Part shown: piece after piece, positions 20,563-30,623 of the stretch | Position numbering within the stretch: the stretch's first letter is position 1 | Layout: each line of letters starts with the position of its first letter | NCBI GenBank assembly: GCA_016169945.1 | Contig: JADLSH010000254.1 | Coordinates: forward strand, 682,001-746,000 | DNA length: 64,000 nt | Direction of reading: 5' to 3' | Source of the DNA: Trachythela sp. YZ-2020 | Lineage: Eukaryota > Cnidaria > Anthozoa > Malacalcyonacea > Clavulariidae | Program-made: the position numbers and the translations under genes | Notes under the pieces: generated by a model | The model's input: the letters and a program-made list of their open reading frames with translations, nothing else | The model's database searches: none | What the model was told of the DNA's origin: nothing

Positions 20563-21761
20563 ATGAAATCATTCATTATATTGATTGGTTTACTGGCACT
20601 TATTCCGTTTTTAACCGCGACTTCTACAGATGGTGGGTACCAACTCTAATTACGGACAACTTCAACTAACTTTATTTGTACAGGATAGCTGTATCAGTTC
20701 TCAGATAGATCTTACTGTTCTTCCTAGAAGTCCAGTAAGGGAAATCTCTTATTGTTTGGAAAGCTATACTAAACTATAACTATATTTTTATACAGCACTC
20801 AGCAGATAGCTCTATCAGTTCTAAACGCTGCATGTTCTCCGAGAGGTCCAGAAAAGGGCCATCTCTTATCGATCCAGTATTACTGCATGAGGAAACATAA
20901 ACTAACTTTATTTTTATACTGGATAGCTCTATCAGTTCCGAAGCTTGCCCAATTGCCCAAACTGCACGAGGCGCGATTATTATATATAACCAGACAACTG
21001 CATGCTACCAACATCCAATAAATAAATGTATATTTATGACTTATGTTTAGATTCGCATGACGAGATAGAATACAAGGAGTTATCTCGTGAACGACGCACC
21101 ATGTCCTACCGTCCGATTCTCATTTGCTAAAATGCCAACTGTCTGGGCCAACATGAATAACGCCATCAATGTAATGGGCAAACCTACAATTTTAAACCGC
21201 GTCGCAACCACTGCGATTAATAACCAGAATAGACGTGCGTCTGGCTGCCCAGCATTAACAAAGGCAACAGGCAATGCAAGGGCAAAAGGCCAAAATTGTG
21301 ACGAATACCCGTTTGCTTCAAGCAGCCAAGGTAAGATGTTATTAGTTTATCACCTCGGTTTGTGTTTGTTTGTTTCTCTGTGAGCACAAACATGTTAATA
21401 CGAAACTTTGTGTAGCTAATGGCCATAGGTCAAGGACGAATTATATTCTTGTTCAATTTGGATGAAAATTGGATGAGAGATTTAGTATTTACTAAAGTTT
21501 GTCTAGTTTTCCCGCGGGCTGAAAAGAACAGAATTCGTAATTAGTGCATGTATAATTTATGCATGTATAATATATGCATGATACGAGACTGGCAGGAACA
21601 TTTAGCTTATATTATTCTTATTTTTCTAAGGTGGAGCCGGTGCTGTTATAAAGATGGTCGTTGCAAGAGACAACTGTGCACAAGGTGGTACATTGGCAGC
21701 CTTTTATAAGAATTCTAACATTGTACCTGGGGGTTGTTACACTGTCCAACTTGTTCCATAA
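20563..21761 (+). pseudogene. NucA/NucB-type DNase, copy 3, frameshifted
   Basis: Exon 1 (20563-20632, signal peptide MKSFIILIGLLALIPFLTA), exon 2 (21051-21330) and exon 3 (21631-21761) keep their splice sites. Exon 2 is 280 nt where the other copies have 282 (279 in copy 1). A 2-bp deletion near 21096, in the CGACG..CACC stretch, shifts the frame, and a TAA follows at 21128-21130, before the CDEYPFA motif. The downstream reading frame (MPTVWANMNNAINVMG to GGCYTVQLVP) is otherwise intact, so the loss is recent, or it is a sequencing error. Upstream sequence is almost identical to copy 5. Confidence 0.8.
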
Positions 21762-22299
21762 ATCTTCCTTTAGGCCTACTCTGAGATGGTATTTCGCCTT
21801 TAATCCCCTTAAACCTTTCGACTTTCATTAATTTCATTAACTCACAACAACTTGCCTTAACTCGCAACAAAGCTGTGGCTGAGATTCCTCTAAATCACAT
21901 ATTACTCACTTTTAATTATTTGCCTCGTCTTCTTGACAAAGCTTATACTGCCGCGTAAGGCGTAATACACTAGTTCAATTCTTTGCCTTAACTGACGTTA
22001 TCTCGCTTAATTAAATCGATTTAACTCGCCTTAAATTGCTTAAACCCACCTTAAATCGAATAGATTACTTGCGGCGATTTAAGGCGCCTTACCATCCCAG
22101 AATAGGCCAATCTCAAATACGGTTAAATTTCCTCACGAACTTAGCATGTTAACGGATTTTGTCTCAGAGGTTTTTGTCATATTTTAAGTTTTTAGACTTA
22201 GTATATTTTGTACTATAGATTTAGTAGAATTTTATTTTGTTGAGTAACGAAATAAACATAGAAGAATTTACTTTACATTTTCTGTTAGATATACACAAA

Positions 22300-23020
22300 C
22301 TACTTTTTGCCTTTCTTAACTTGTGCTATTTTTTGTTTTCGTTTCTTCACATGTTTTGGTGTTTTTGCTTTTCGCTTTTCTCTGTTCGCCTCTTTCACCG
22401 ACTTTTTGTGTTCCTTAAAAAGAATATGATTCAATGATTATATTTCTCCATTTATATACGTTTGAAATAGTCCAATACACACCGAAACGCGGTTAATAAT
22501 CGAATTAATGTATACTGAAAAAGATCAATCTTCAGCAACAACAACAAATATCTAGAGAGCAAAATCGTCTAGATTAATATACATGTATCTCAATGAATCT
22601 TTTTACCGCAGACAATATATGATATAAAAACTACCTTTCTTTGTAATTTTCTGTCTTCTTTGCTCAAGTTTGAATTATTCTCTGTTTCCTCGTCATCCGA
22701 TGTTGAACATGTACTTTCACTGTCGTGTTCTTCACTCTGTGAATCTTGAAGCAGCACAGGTTGCTAAAAACCAAACAATTACAACAAGTGGTTCATCCCA
22801 TGCAGTCCCCAGATATTCTACCTTTAAGTCTAGTAAGGGTCATCCTTAACATGGAGTTTAACCTTCACGTGGGCAACGGCAAACGGCAGAGTCGAGTTTA
22901 ACTTCTTCGTTTCATATTTTCTTTCTTATGACAAAAGAATCATTATACATACAAATTCCTCCTTACCTCTTGGGCACCGGAAAGATCAGCTTTCATTCCA
23001 GTTAAGGTTCTGTATAATAT
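22300..23020 (-). pseudogene. RIOK1 3'-end fragment C (exons 19-21)
   Basis: Exon 19 at 23020-22967, exon 20 at 22763-22635 and exon 21 at 22413-22300 have the same lengths and splice sites as the intact gene. It belongs to the left copy of the 10-kb duplication. The foldback at 23064-23202 sits immediately upstream, and no further RIOK1 exon follows. Confidence 0.85.
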
Positions 23021-23063
23021 CTAGAAACATAGAAATACGGTATATATCACTGTTGATGTAATA

Positions 23064-23202
23064 GTTCAAACACGAGTAGGAGGACTTCCTCCGATTTCTA
23101 AACACCGAGAAGAGTTGAATATACGAGGCGAAGCCGAGTATATTTTAACGAATTTCGAGGTGTTTAGAAATCGGAGGAAGTCCTCCTTACGAGTGTTTGA
23201 AC
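23064..23202. repeat. Foldback element, copy 1
   Basis: GTTCAAACACGAGTAGGAGG at the left and its near-complement CCTCCTTACGAGTGTTTGAAC at the right form a 139-bp near-perfect hairpin. The stem continues through ACTTCCTCCGATTTCTAAAC, and the loop contains ATACGAGGCGAAGCCGAGTAT. A second copy lies at 33166-33306 in the paralogous intron position. Confidence 0.9.
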
Positions 23203-23589
23203 TTACTTCTCAAACGAACGTGTATTTTGCGAGAAAACCGACGTGAAAGTTCACTTAATTTATGTAACTTCTTCCTTTGATTTCAAACCGAGTTTAAATG
23301 TTTGTCTCGACGGGTTCGGGGCTGAGAATCGTTAGGTTTCTACCCTATTATGTAATATGTATTCAGTAGCGACCGCAGGCATCAAGCGAAAAGTCGAGAT
23401 GAATTAATAGCTCAACAAAGTAGGAATAACTAGAACACAAACTACCAATTAGGCAAGTAAATTTTATTTAAAAAATACATATTTTATCACATATTTTTAC
23501 TATTAAACAAACTTATAGTGTATATACAACTCTACCCAAGATTGGGCCGCTTGTTCTTTCACGTGCAGTTTTGACAGGCGTGTTAAAAG

Positions 23590-23740
23590 CAAGCAGGTGT
23601 GAAACTTTGTTCAGTCGTATGCAGTTGTGAACTATCGTGTTCAGTTATTTTTCGCCTTTCGAAAACGAAGCATTTCATTTGAGAAGTATAAAGGGTAACA
23701 AGAACTGATCAAGCCATACATTACCACACAAAGGTAACTC
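23590..23740 (+). promoter_or_regulatory. Orphan copy of DNase 1 promoter and 5'UTR exon
   Basis: Sequence AAGCAGGTGTGAAAC through TCAGTTATTTTTC and CATTTCATTTGAGAAGTA to CACACAAAGGTAACT aligns with 2270-2425, including the donor. No DNase coding exon follows within 2.4 kb. It suggests a lost gene copy or an enhancer-like repeat. Confidence 0.45.
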
Positions 23741-24640
23741 TTTTAATATTTTGAAATATATCTTGGTCTGTAGTTCTATTAACATTTTCCCATCTATAGA
23801 CTGTATTTCGAAGCTGATGCGTTCAGAGGACATCATCGGTATTTGTATCGATACTTCCCAATCTAGATTCATTTGAGTAAAGATGGAAAAGAATATAATG
23901 TAAATACGAGAAGGTCGTGCATGGTTTAAAACGGAATGTCTAATAGTTAGTATAGTTTTATAATGATTAATGTAGCCAAAAATTGATTAAATATTATTGA
24001 AATCAACTAAAATGTTCCAGTATATGGCTCGATCCATTTGTTGTAGAGTGCATGATCTTATATTTGATCGTCCCTTGCATCTAAGCCTATATTAAAAGAT
24101 GATCTAACGAAGTCGCAGTTTCTTGAGACTGGGTATGGTCATAATTTCTAAATCAGTGTCAACCTACCTACTGAGTACTGTGTAACAATATCCAAGTGCC
24201 TATATATAGCGAGTCTATATAGAGTCATTTTAAGAGGAATATATTTGTGGGTAAATTTAGTGATTACATATCTTGTTATCCGCGAACGACATATATATTC
24301 TTCGCGACATATATATTCTTCATTCTGAATGTAATATATCGTTCTGGGCTTAGCCTGTCCTTAGCCGTATTTGTTGAGAGGTAGAGGAACTGAACTTATT
24401 GCTATGCTAAAGCTTTACTAAAGCTTTACTAAAGCCTATACAACGCGGAGGACAAAACTCTCTTAACTGTTAAGACTTAAAGTGTACCAGATCGAAAATC
24501 CGATGATGTGATTTTTTAATATTTTTGTAATTTTGGCGATTTTTTTAGCTTTTTTTGCGATTTTCCTGTGATTTTTGGGGGTTTTTTTTGAATTCTCCAG
24601 GGCCTTTTTTAAGAAATCGATCCCTCTCGTAAAATTTTAA
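23741..24640. other. Unassigned spacer
   Basis: No exon is recognised. There are short tandem words (ACTAAAGCTTT near 24410-24440) and a low-complexity T-rich run with GATTTTT words at 24500-24610. A short open frame at 23675-23872 on the - strand overlaps the promoter-like copy and is probably chance. Confidence 0.4.
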
Positions 24641-24644
24641 GAAA

Positions 24645-25415
24645 AAGTGGTTGTACGGGGATTTGATCCCTCAACATCCGAATCATAGGCGTACGGGCCG
24701 TGGGGGCATGGGGGGCACCTGCCTCCCCCCAAAAATTTGGAGATTCAAGTCATTCGGGCAAATGGTTCACGAATATTCGGGCAAAATAGAATTATGTAGT
24801 CTGAACTTACACAAAACATAATTTTATAATTTATATTAAAGTACTGTATATTTATCTGGTTTGCGTGTTGTTGGAAAACAATCGTGTAATTTGAACATTT
24901 CTGTAATTCAGTTGCATGCCTTTGCCTGACCGAAGAAGAATTGGCTCTAGTTGTAACGAGTAACGAGAACGGTTATAACGAGAACGGCGCATGAAACCTA
25001 TCTTCGCACAACAATAGACCAAGAACGCTTGAATTCTATCGCTCTCATTGACATTGACAAGCGGGGTCGTAGCCAACGGTGAATGGTGTGACAATTGTCA
25101 CACCAATTTTTTTCACAGAAAATAATTTTTTTCTTTAAGAATTAGACTGAATGATTATTTAGTAACTGATAATCTGAACCATTATTATTATTGAACCATG
25201 GCAATGAGTGTACGCGATTTTGAATGTATATTATCTGGGTATCAGAGTGGTCTCAGAATGCACGAAATACCCTTTTAGAACGCACATATTTTCAACATTT
25301 TCCGGGGGAGCATGCCCCCAAATGAAGTTGCGCCCGTACGCCTATGATATTCCGAATCAAAGGATCGAAGTTGTAGGCGCACGCCCTAACCACTGAGCTA
25401 CTAAGAAACACATTA
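24645..25415 (-). repeat. tRNA-derived SINE head split by an insertion
   Basis: Reading the - strand, 25415-25351 gives an A-box-like TAGCTCAGTGGTTAGGGCG, and 24684-24645 gives a B-box-like GGGATCAAATCCCCG with a T-run after it. Together they form a tRNA-like promoter of about 85 nt, interrupted by 24685-25350. A functional tRNA is unlikely because the internal stems are imperfect. Confidence 0.5.
24684..25346. mobile_element. hAT-like non-autonomous element inside a SINE head
   Basis: Terminal inverted repeats CATAGGCGTACGGGC and GCCCGTACGCCTATG. TCCGAATC occurs at 24677-24684 and again at 25351-25358, an 8-mer fitting a hAT-size target duplication, although the exact junction is ambiguous by a few bases. 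G-rich patches (GGGGGCATGGGGGGCAC) lie at both ends. No transposase is present. Confidence 0.65.
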
Positions 25416-25619
25416 CAAAACATGTGCAAAAACACTTCTTATACTGGAGAATGATTATTTATTATTGTGCTTGTCAGTGCTAGACTAGACGGGCACCGCA
25501 CTTCAGCACTGTGTCTGGTTTGCCTCTGTGGTTTGCCTTGAGTTTCATATCTGACGTTAAGGAATTCATGTTTCTCGAACTGTTAAGTACACATGTGCAT
25601 ATCTATATCATATATATAC

Positions 25620-26125
25620 CCCTGAGATGGCTTTAAAGTAGTGTTGATCTACGGAGGTTGTCTGGGATGCACTGGCTGTATTCCAGATTAATTTACCGCA
25701 CAGCTCAAGAGGGCATCGAAATTTCAATCTATAAGAGTGAATTTTGACACTTAGATTATTCATCCCAATGGCAACGCTTATGCTACAATGCTCGAAGCAT
25801 AAGCTTGCCTTTGACAAAGATAAATTTAATACAATAGTAGTTCGTCTTAAATGTCTTCGCCAGCCTCCAAAACTATCGAAATCGTGTACAAGTTGATATA
25901 TAGCCAGAGTGTGGTAAAAATCGATTTCTTTATCGAAAAGAAATAATTTTTCTGAGAATCGATACTCTTTCTTTTCCACCATTCCTACCTGGCTGTTGTA
26001 AACAAGTTAAGTACGCACTTGCCGAATTGATTTTCTGCAATAGTAACGTTTAGCTGTTTGAGGACAAAACGTGTTGTTTTCTCAGACTCATTCACATTTT
26101 GTCAAGCCAGTCTACATCATCATGA
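25620..26125. repeat. Segmental duplicate of 12960-13560
   Basis: It starts ATACCCCTGAGATGGC and ends with AGGACAAAACGTGTTG and CAAGCCAGTCTAC, matching 12960-13560 in the same order. As there, the right end resembles the DNase promoter/5'UTR exon. Here it lies 100 bp before the damaged first exon of copy 4. Confidence 0.65.
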
Positions 26126-26215
26126 TTTTTGCTGTGAAACTACAACTGCTATATAAATACATTATTTTTCTATTTTGTAGAATTCTGAAGCTTTAAGAAT
26201 TTTTTGCCATTATCC

Positions 26216-27560
26216 CGCTTCTAATCGCCACTTCTACGGATGGTGGGTACCAATTTTCATGACGGATAACTTGAAATAACTCTATTTGTACAGGATAGCT
26301 GTATTAGTTGTGTACCTGGGGCCGGTTGTACGAAAGGCGTTTATGAGAAGTCGCTATCCACCGTTTAACTCGCTATCCGCTGGATAGCGGCTAAACGGCA
26401 CCGTTTAAGCTAAACGCCTTTCGTACAACCGGCCACGGTTCGTTATTAGAAGTCTAGTAAGGGCCGAGGTAAGGGCAGCTTATGAACGGAAACCTAAACT
26501 AAACTGATTTGATTTTTATATTGGATAGTTCTATCAGTTTTAAACTCTGCATGATTGAGCTATCCGATAGAGCAGAAAAAGGCTATCTCATATATAGATA
26601 CAGTATTACTGCACGACAGCACGAGGAAACTTTAACCAAACCAACTTTACTTTTATCGCCTGGATAGCCCTATCATGCAGTTCTAAACTGTTCAAAGCTT
26701 GCCGTGTTTGGTAAAGTTGAACATTACAAGGCGCACAATTCCTCGCATATGTGACTGAGGTGATTATAATAACAAGACATGCAACTGTACTGATGCTACC
26801 CACATCCAATAATGTATATTTATGATTTTTGTTTAGATTCATCTGACGGGATAGAAAACAAGGAGTTATCTCGTGAACGACGCATGGTATGCCCTACCGT
26901 CCAATTCTCACGTGCTAAAATGCCAACTGTCTGGGACAACATGGATAACGCCATCAATGTAATGGGCAAACCTACAATTTTAAACCGCGTCGCAACCACT
27001 GCGATTAATAACCAGAATAGACGTGCCTCTGGCTGCCCAGCATTAACAAAGGCAACAGGCAATGCAAGGGCAAAAGGCCTAAGTTGTGACGAATACCCGT
27101 TTGCTTCAAGCACCCAAGGTAAGATGATTATTAGTTTATCATCTCGGTTTATGTTTGTTTGTTTGTTTCTCTGTGTTTGTTTAATACGAAACTTTGTGGA
27201 GCTAATGGCCAAGGACGAATTGATTATATTCGTGTTCAATTTGGATGAAAATTGGATGGGAGATTTAGTATTTACTAACGTTTGTCTAGTTTTCCCGCGG
27301 GCTAAAAAGAACAGAATTCGTAATAAGTGCATGTATAATTTATGCATGTATAATATATGTATGTATAATATATGCATGAATACGAGACTGGCAGGAACAT
27401 TTAGCTTATATTATTCTTATTTTTCTAAGGTGGAGCCGGTGCTGTTATAAAGATGGTCAATGCAAGAGACAACAATGTACAAGGTGGTACATTGGGAGGC
27501 TTTTATAAGTCTTCTAAAATCGGACCTGGGGGTTGTTACACTGTCCAACTTATTCCATAA
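26216..27560 (+). pseudogene. NucA/NucB-type DNase, copy 4, start codon lost
   Basis: The signal exon is reduced to 26216-26242. A ~50-bp deletion removed the ATG and most of the signal peptide, while the donor GATG/GTGGG is kept. Exon 2 (26837-27118, 282 nt) and exon 3 (27430-27560) are fully open and encode SSDGIENKELSRERR, MPTVWDNMDNAINVMG, CDEYPFASS, then GAGAVIKMV, ARDN, QGGTL and GGCYTVQLIP. An in-frame ATG at 26812 (MYIYDFCLD) could start an intracellular product if intron 1 is retained. It is probably a pseudogene as a secreted enzyme. The intact downstream exons mean the loss is recent or selection continued. Confidence 0.75.
26328..26434. mobile_element. Small MITE with GGGGCCGGTTGTACGAAAGG ends
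   Basis: GGCCGGTTGTACGAAAGGCG at the left and CGCCTTTCGTACAACCGGCC at the right are inverted, with inner pair CGCTATCC / GGATAGCG. The whole is about 107 bp. It lies in intron 1 of DNase copy 4 only, so it inserted after that copy formed. Confidence 0.85.
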
Positions 27561-28087
27561 ATCTTCCTTTAGGCCTACTCTGAGATGGTCTCTCGCCTTT
27601 AATTCCCTTAAACCTTTCGACTTTCATTAATTTCATTAACTCACAACAATTTGCCTTAACTCGCAACAAAGCTATGGCTGAGAGTCTTCTAAATCACATA
27701 TTACTCACTTTTAATTATTTGCCTCGTCTTCTTGACAAAGCTTACCGCCGTAAGGCGTAATACACTAGTTCAATTCTTCGCATTAACTGACGTTATCACG
27801 CTTAATTAAATCGATTTAACTCGCCTTAATTTGCTTAAACCCACCTTAAATCGAATAGATTACTTGCGGCGATTTAAGGCGCCTTACCATCCCAGAATAG
27901 GCCAATCTCAAATACGGTTAAATTTCCACACGAACTTAGCATGTTAACGGATTTTGTCTCAGAGGTTTTTGTCATATTTTAGTTTTTAGACTTGTACTAG
28001 ATTTAGTAGAATTTTCTTTTGTGCGGAACGAAATAAAAATAGAAGATCACTGAGAATTTACTTTATATTTCTGTTAAATTACACAAA

Positions 28088-28202
28088 CTACTTTTTGCCT
28101 TTCTTAACTTGTGCTAGTTTTTGTTTTCGTTTCTTCACATGTTTTGGTGTTTTTTGCTTTTCTTCTTTCTCTGTTCGCCTCTTTCACCGATTTTTTGTGC
28201 TC
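28088..28202 (-). pseudogene. RIOK1 3'-end fragment D (exon 21 only, frameshifted)
   Basis: The last RIOK1 exon is recognisable, but an extra T in the GTGTTTTTTGC run makes it 115 instead of 114 nt. Exons 19 and 20 are deleted: intron sequence normally upstream of exon 19 follows directly near 28255. This is the most decayed of the four tails. Confidence 0.85.
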
Positions 28203-28604
28203 CTTAAAAAAGAATATGATTCAATTATTATATTTCTCCATTTATATACCTTTGAAACATATCTAGAAACATAGAAATACGGTATATATCATTGTTGATA
28301 TATTGATATAGAAGCATAGAATGGAACAAAGGTGACCAAGCATTTAGAATATACATGTAGGTAAATTGGATGGCAACCGGCATAAAGAAACGATAGCTGA
28401 TTTGGTCTGGGGTGAAATGCACTAAATTACTGAAAATATTGAAAGAATTTTCTTTTGTGCGGAACGAAATAAAAATAGAAGAACACTAAGAATTTACTTT
28501 ATATTTCTGTTAAATATAGCTACACTGTCGAGCATTGTGATTGCATAAAAGTGCTCGCAGCGAGCTTGCGAGTTGGTTTTTGCGACGAGTGGAAAAGAAC
28601 CTTA

Positions 28605-28777
28605 AAGGTATGTTCACACGCTGCGATTTGTCGGGCCGATTTTAGATGCACGTTAATGATATTTGAAAAATACGTGGCAAACGTCATCTGACAACATCAC
28701 AAACTGAAAATATTCGTCATTAACATTCAGAGAAACCTTAAATCGGGCCGACAAATCGCAACGTGTAAACATACCTT
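28605..28777. mobile_element. Complete MITE, AAGGTACGTTCACAC family
   Basis: AAGGTATGTTCACACGCTGCG at the left is inverted as CGCAACGTGTAAACATACCTT at the right. Length is 173 bp, with TTA-type flanks. It marks the left junction of the right copy of the 10-kb duplication. Confidence 0.85.
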
Positions 28778-29422
28778 TACAGAGTACGGGTACGGAGTGC
28801 GGAGTATATATGAAATTATTTCGCTTAATTAAATCGCTTAAACCCACCTTAAATCGAATAGATTATATAACCAGCCACCCGAGGTGCGTCAAATCCCGGA
28901 CTCACCTCCCTGCAAGTATGTTTGATCAGTTTTATCTCAAGCCATTTCGGGGAAAAGTACTGAAGAAATTACACATTTTAGTGTATAATTTCTTGTTTGG
29001 ATAACGAACATTTTAGCCGCCAACATACTACGCAAACAAACAACCTTAGGCTTAAATTGAAGCTAAAAGAATTATCTACAATACTCCCTTATTCTTGAAA
29101 AGAGAAAATGCACACATTCTGCGAAAACATTGACAAGATTTATGAACCTGCCGAACAAATTCCTAAACATACGTCAGCAGGTGGGCTCGGGTTTGAACGC
29201 ACCTCTTCGGAGCCAATAGGAAAGCCGCTTTTACGCTAGGTATGAGATAAATACTTGTATTGTACTTTTGTTCCTAAGTAAATTAAACTCGTCAAATAAC
29301 TGCATTGCGCTTTTTGAAAAGTATACTAATTACACATACCGAGTCAAACATTGAAAAGAATGATCCTGGTAGTTAAGAAGCAGGAAAACAAATACCACAA
29401 ACTTCTGAGAAAAACCCCTCTA

Positions 29423-29813
29423 CAGGGTGTCCCCCAAAAAGGTAAACCCTTTGAAATTGAAATTAGCAATTAGCATTGCTGTGGCCAACCTATTGTATTC
29501 AAATCACACATGGGTATAATTAAGAACAACTTGAACTGTGTGTTAAGAAAGGATCCAGACGCTTTTTGTCTTCGTTTGAGGCCTGTTTTACATGTCGAAT
29601 TTCCGTTGAATTTAACTCGTCAAGTTTAATATAAAATATTTTTGTGGACGGCAATTCGACATGTAAAACATGCCTCAAACGAAGACAAAAGCTTCTGAAT
29701 CCTTTCTTAACACACAGTTCAAGTTTTTCTTAATTATACCCATGTGTGAATTGAATACAATAGGTTGTTTGACAGCAATGCTAATTTCAATTTCAAAGGG
29801 TTGGGACATCCTG
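29423..29813. mobile_element. Mariner-like foldback MITE, copy 3
   Basis: Same tips and TA flanks as 19356-19746 and almost identical to it, as expected from the segmental duplication. Confidence 0.8.
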
Positions 29814-30623
29814 TACGCGAGCTCTTATGAGGAGTCTTACGGAGTACGGGTACGGAGTACGGAGTACAGAGTACGGAGTCTATCAAAAAGTCTTTCTTTA
29901 CGATAGGCAATCCATTTTTATCAGACTCTGTCTTTTCCACTTCATGGGAGGATAAGGTTCAAAACGCGGAGTCTGTCAAAAAAGTGCTCCTGAATGCTTA
30001 ACATTCCTTTTTTATCTGACTCCGTCTTTTCCACTTCATTCATCCATAAAGTACTTCGTACTTTGCACTCCGTCTTTTCCACCGTGCCTATTTGGCTGTC
30101 GCAAACAAGTTAAGTACGCACTTGAAGTTGCGCCCAACAGAATTGATTTTATGCAACATCTGCAGTAACGTTTAGCTGTTTGAGGACAAAACGTGTCGTT
30201 TTCTTGAACTCATTTATATTTCCGTCAGACCAGTCTACGAGAAAGAAGCAGGAAGATATCTAAACTTATAAAAAGTGAGTTACTACAAATTTGATATAGT
30301 TTACTGTTTACAGTCAAAATACTAGAAATGTCCACGCATCCGTTGTTACAAATGATCATTTAAATAAAGAAAACTAAATCTTTTCGCCATATTTCCGTAG
30401 CGGCGATATATTGAAGGTTGAAATATAGCGATAAAATTTAGTTGCAATAATTGTAACAAAATATGCATTTTTCGTTAGTCACTGCAAGAAGATAGTACTT
30501 AGCTTTAGTGAAACCCACCTATAAAAGATCATCTTCATGATTTTTGCTGTGAAATGGTACAACTTCTAAATACATGATTTTTCTAATTTGTAGAATTCTG
30601 AGGCTGTTGAGAATATTGGCACA

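Larger units (their letters stand above)
18565..23400. repeat. Segmental duplication, left block (DNase 3 plus RIOK1 tail)
   Basis: This block matches 28650-33370 in the same order and orientation: truncated MITE, microrepeat, mariner-like MITE, DNase gene, RIOK1 tail and foldback. The offset is about 10.06-10.1 kb. Long stretches, such as 18745-20800 against 28805-30870, differ at only scattered bases, so the duplication or conversion is recent. Differences concentrate in DNase exon 2. Confidence 0.9.

Noticed and set aside
26820..27377. 185-codon - strand frame opposite DNase copy 4 and similar antisense frames opposite the other copies
   Set aside because: Antisense shadow of the conserved exon 2. 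Splice sites, signal peptide and motif order support the + strand.
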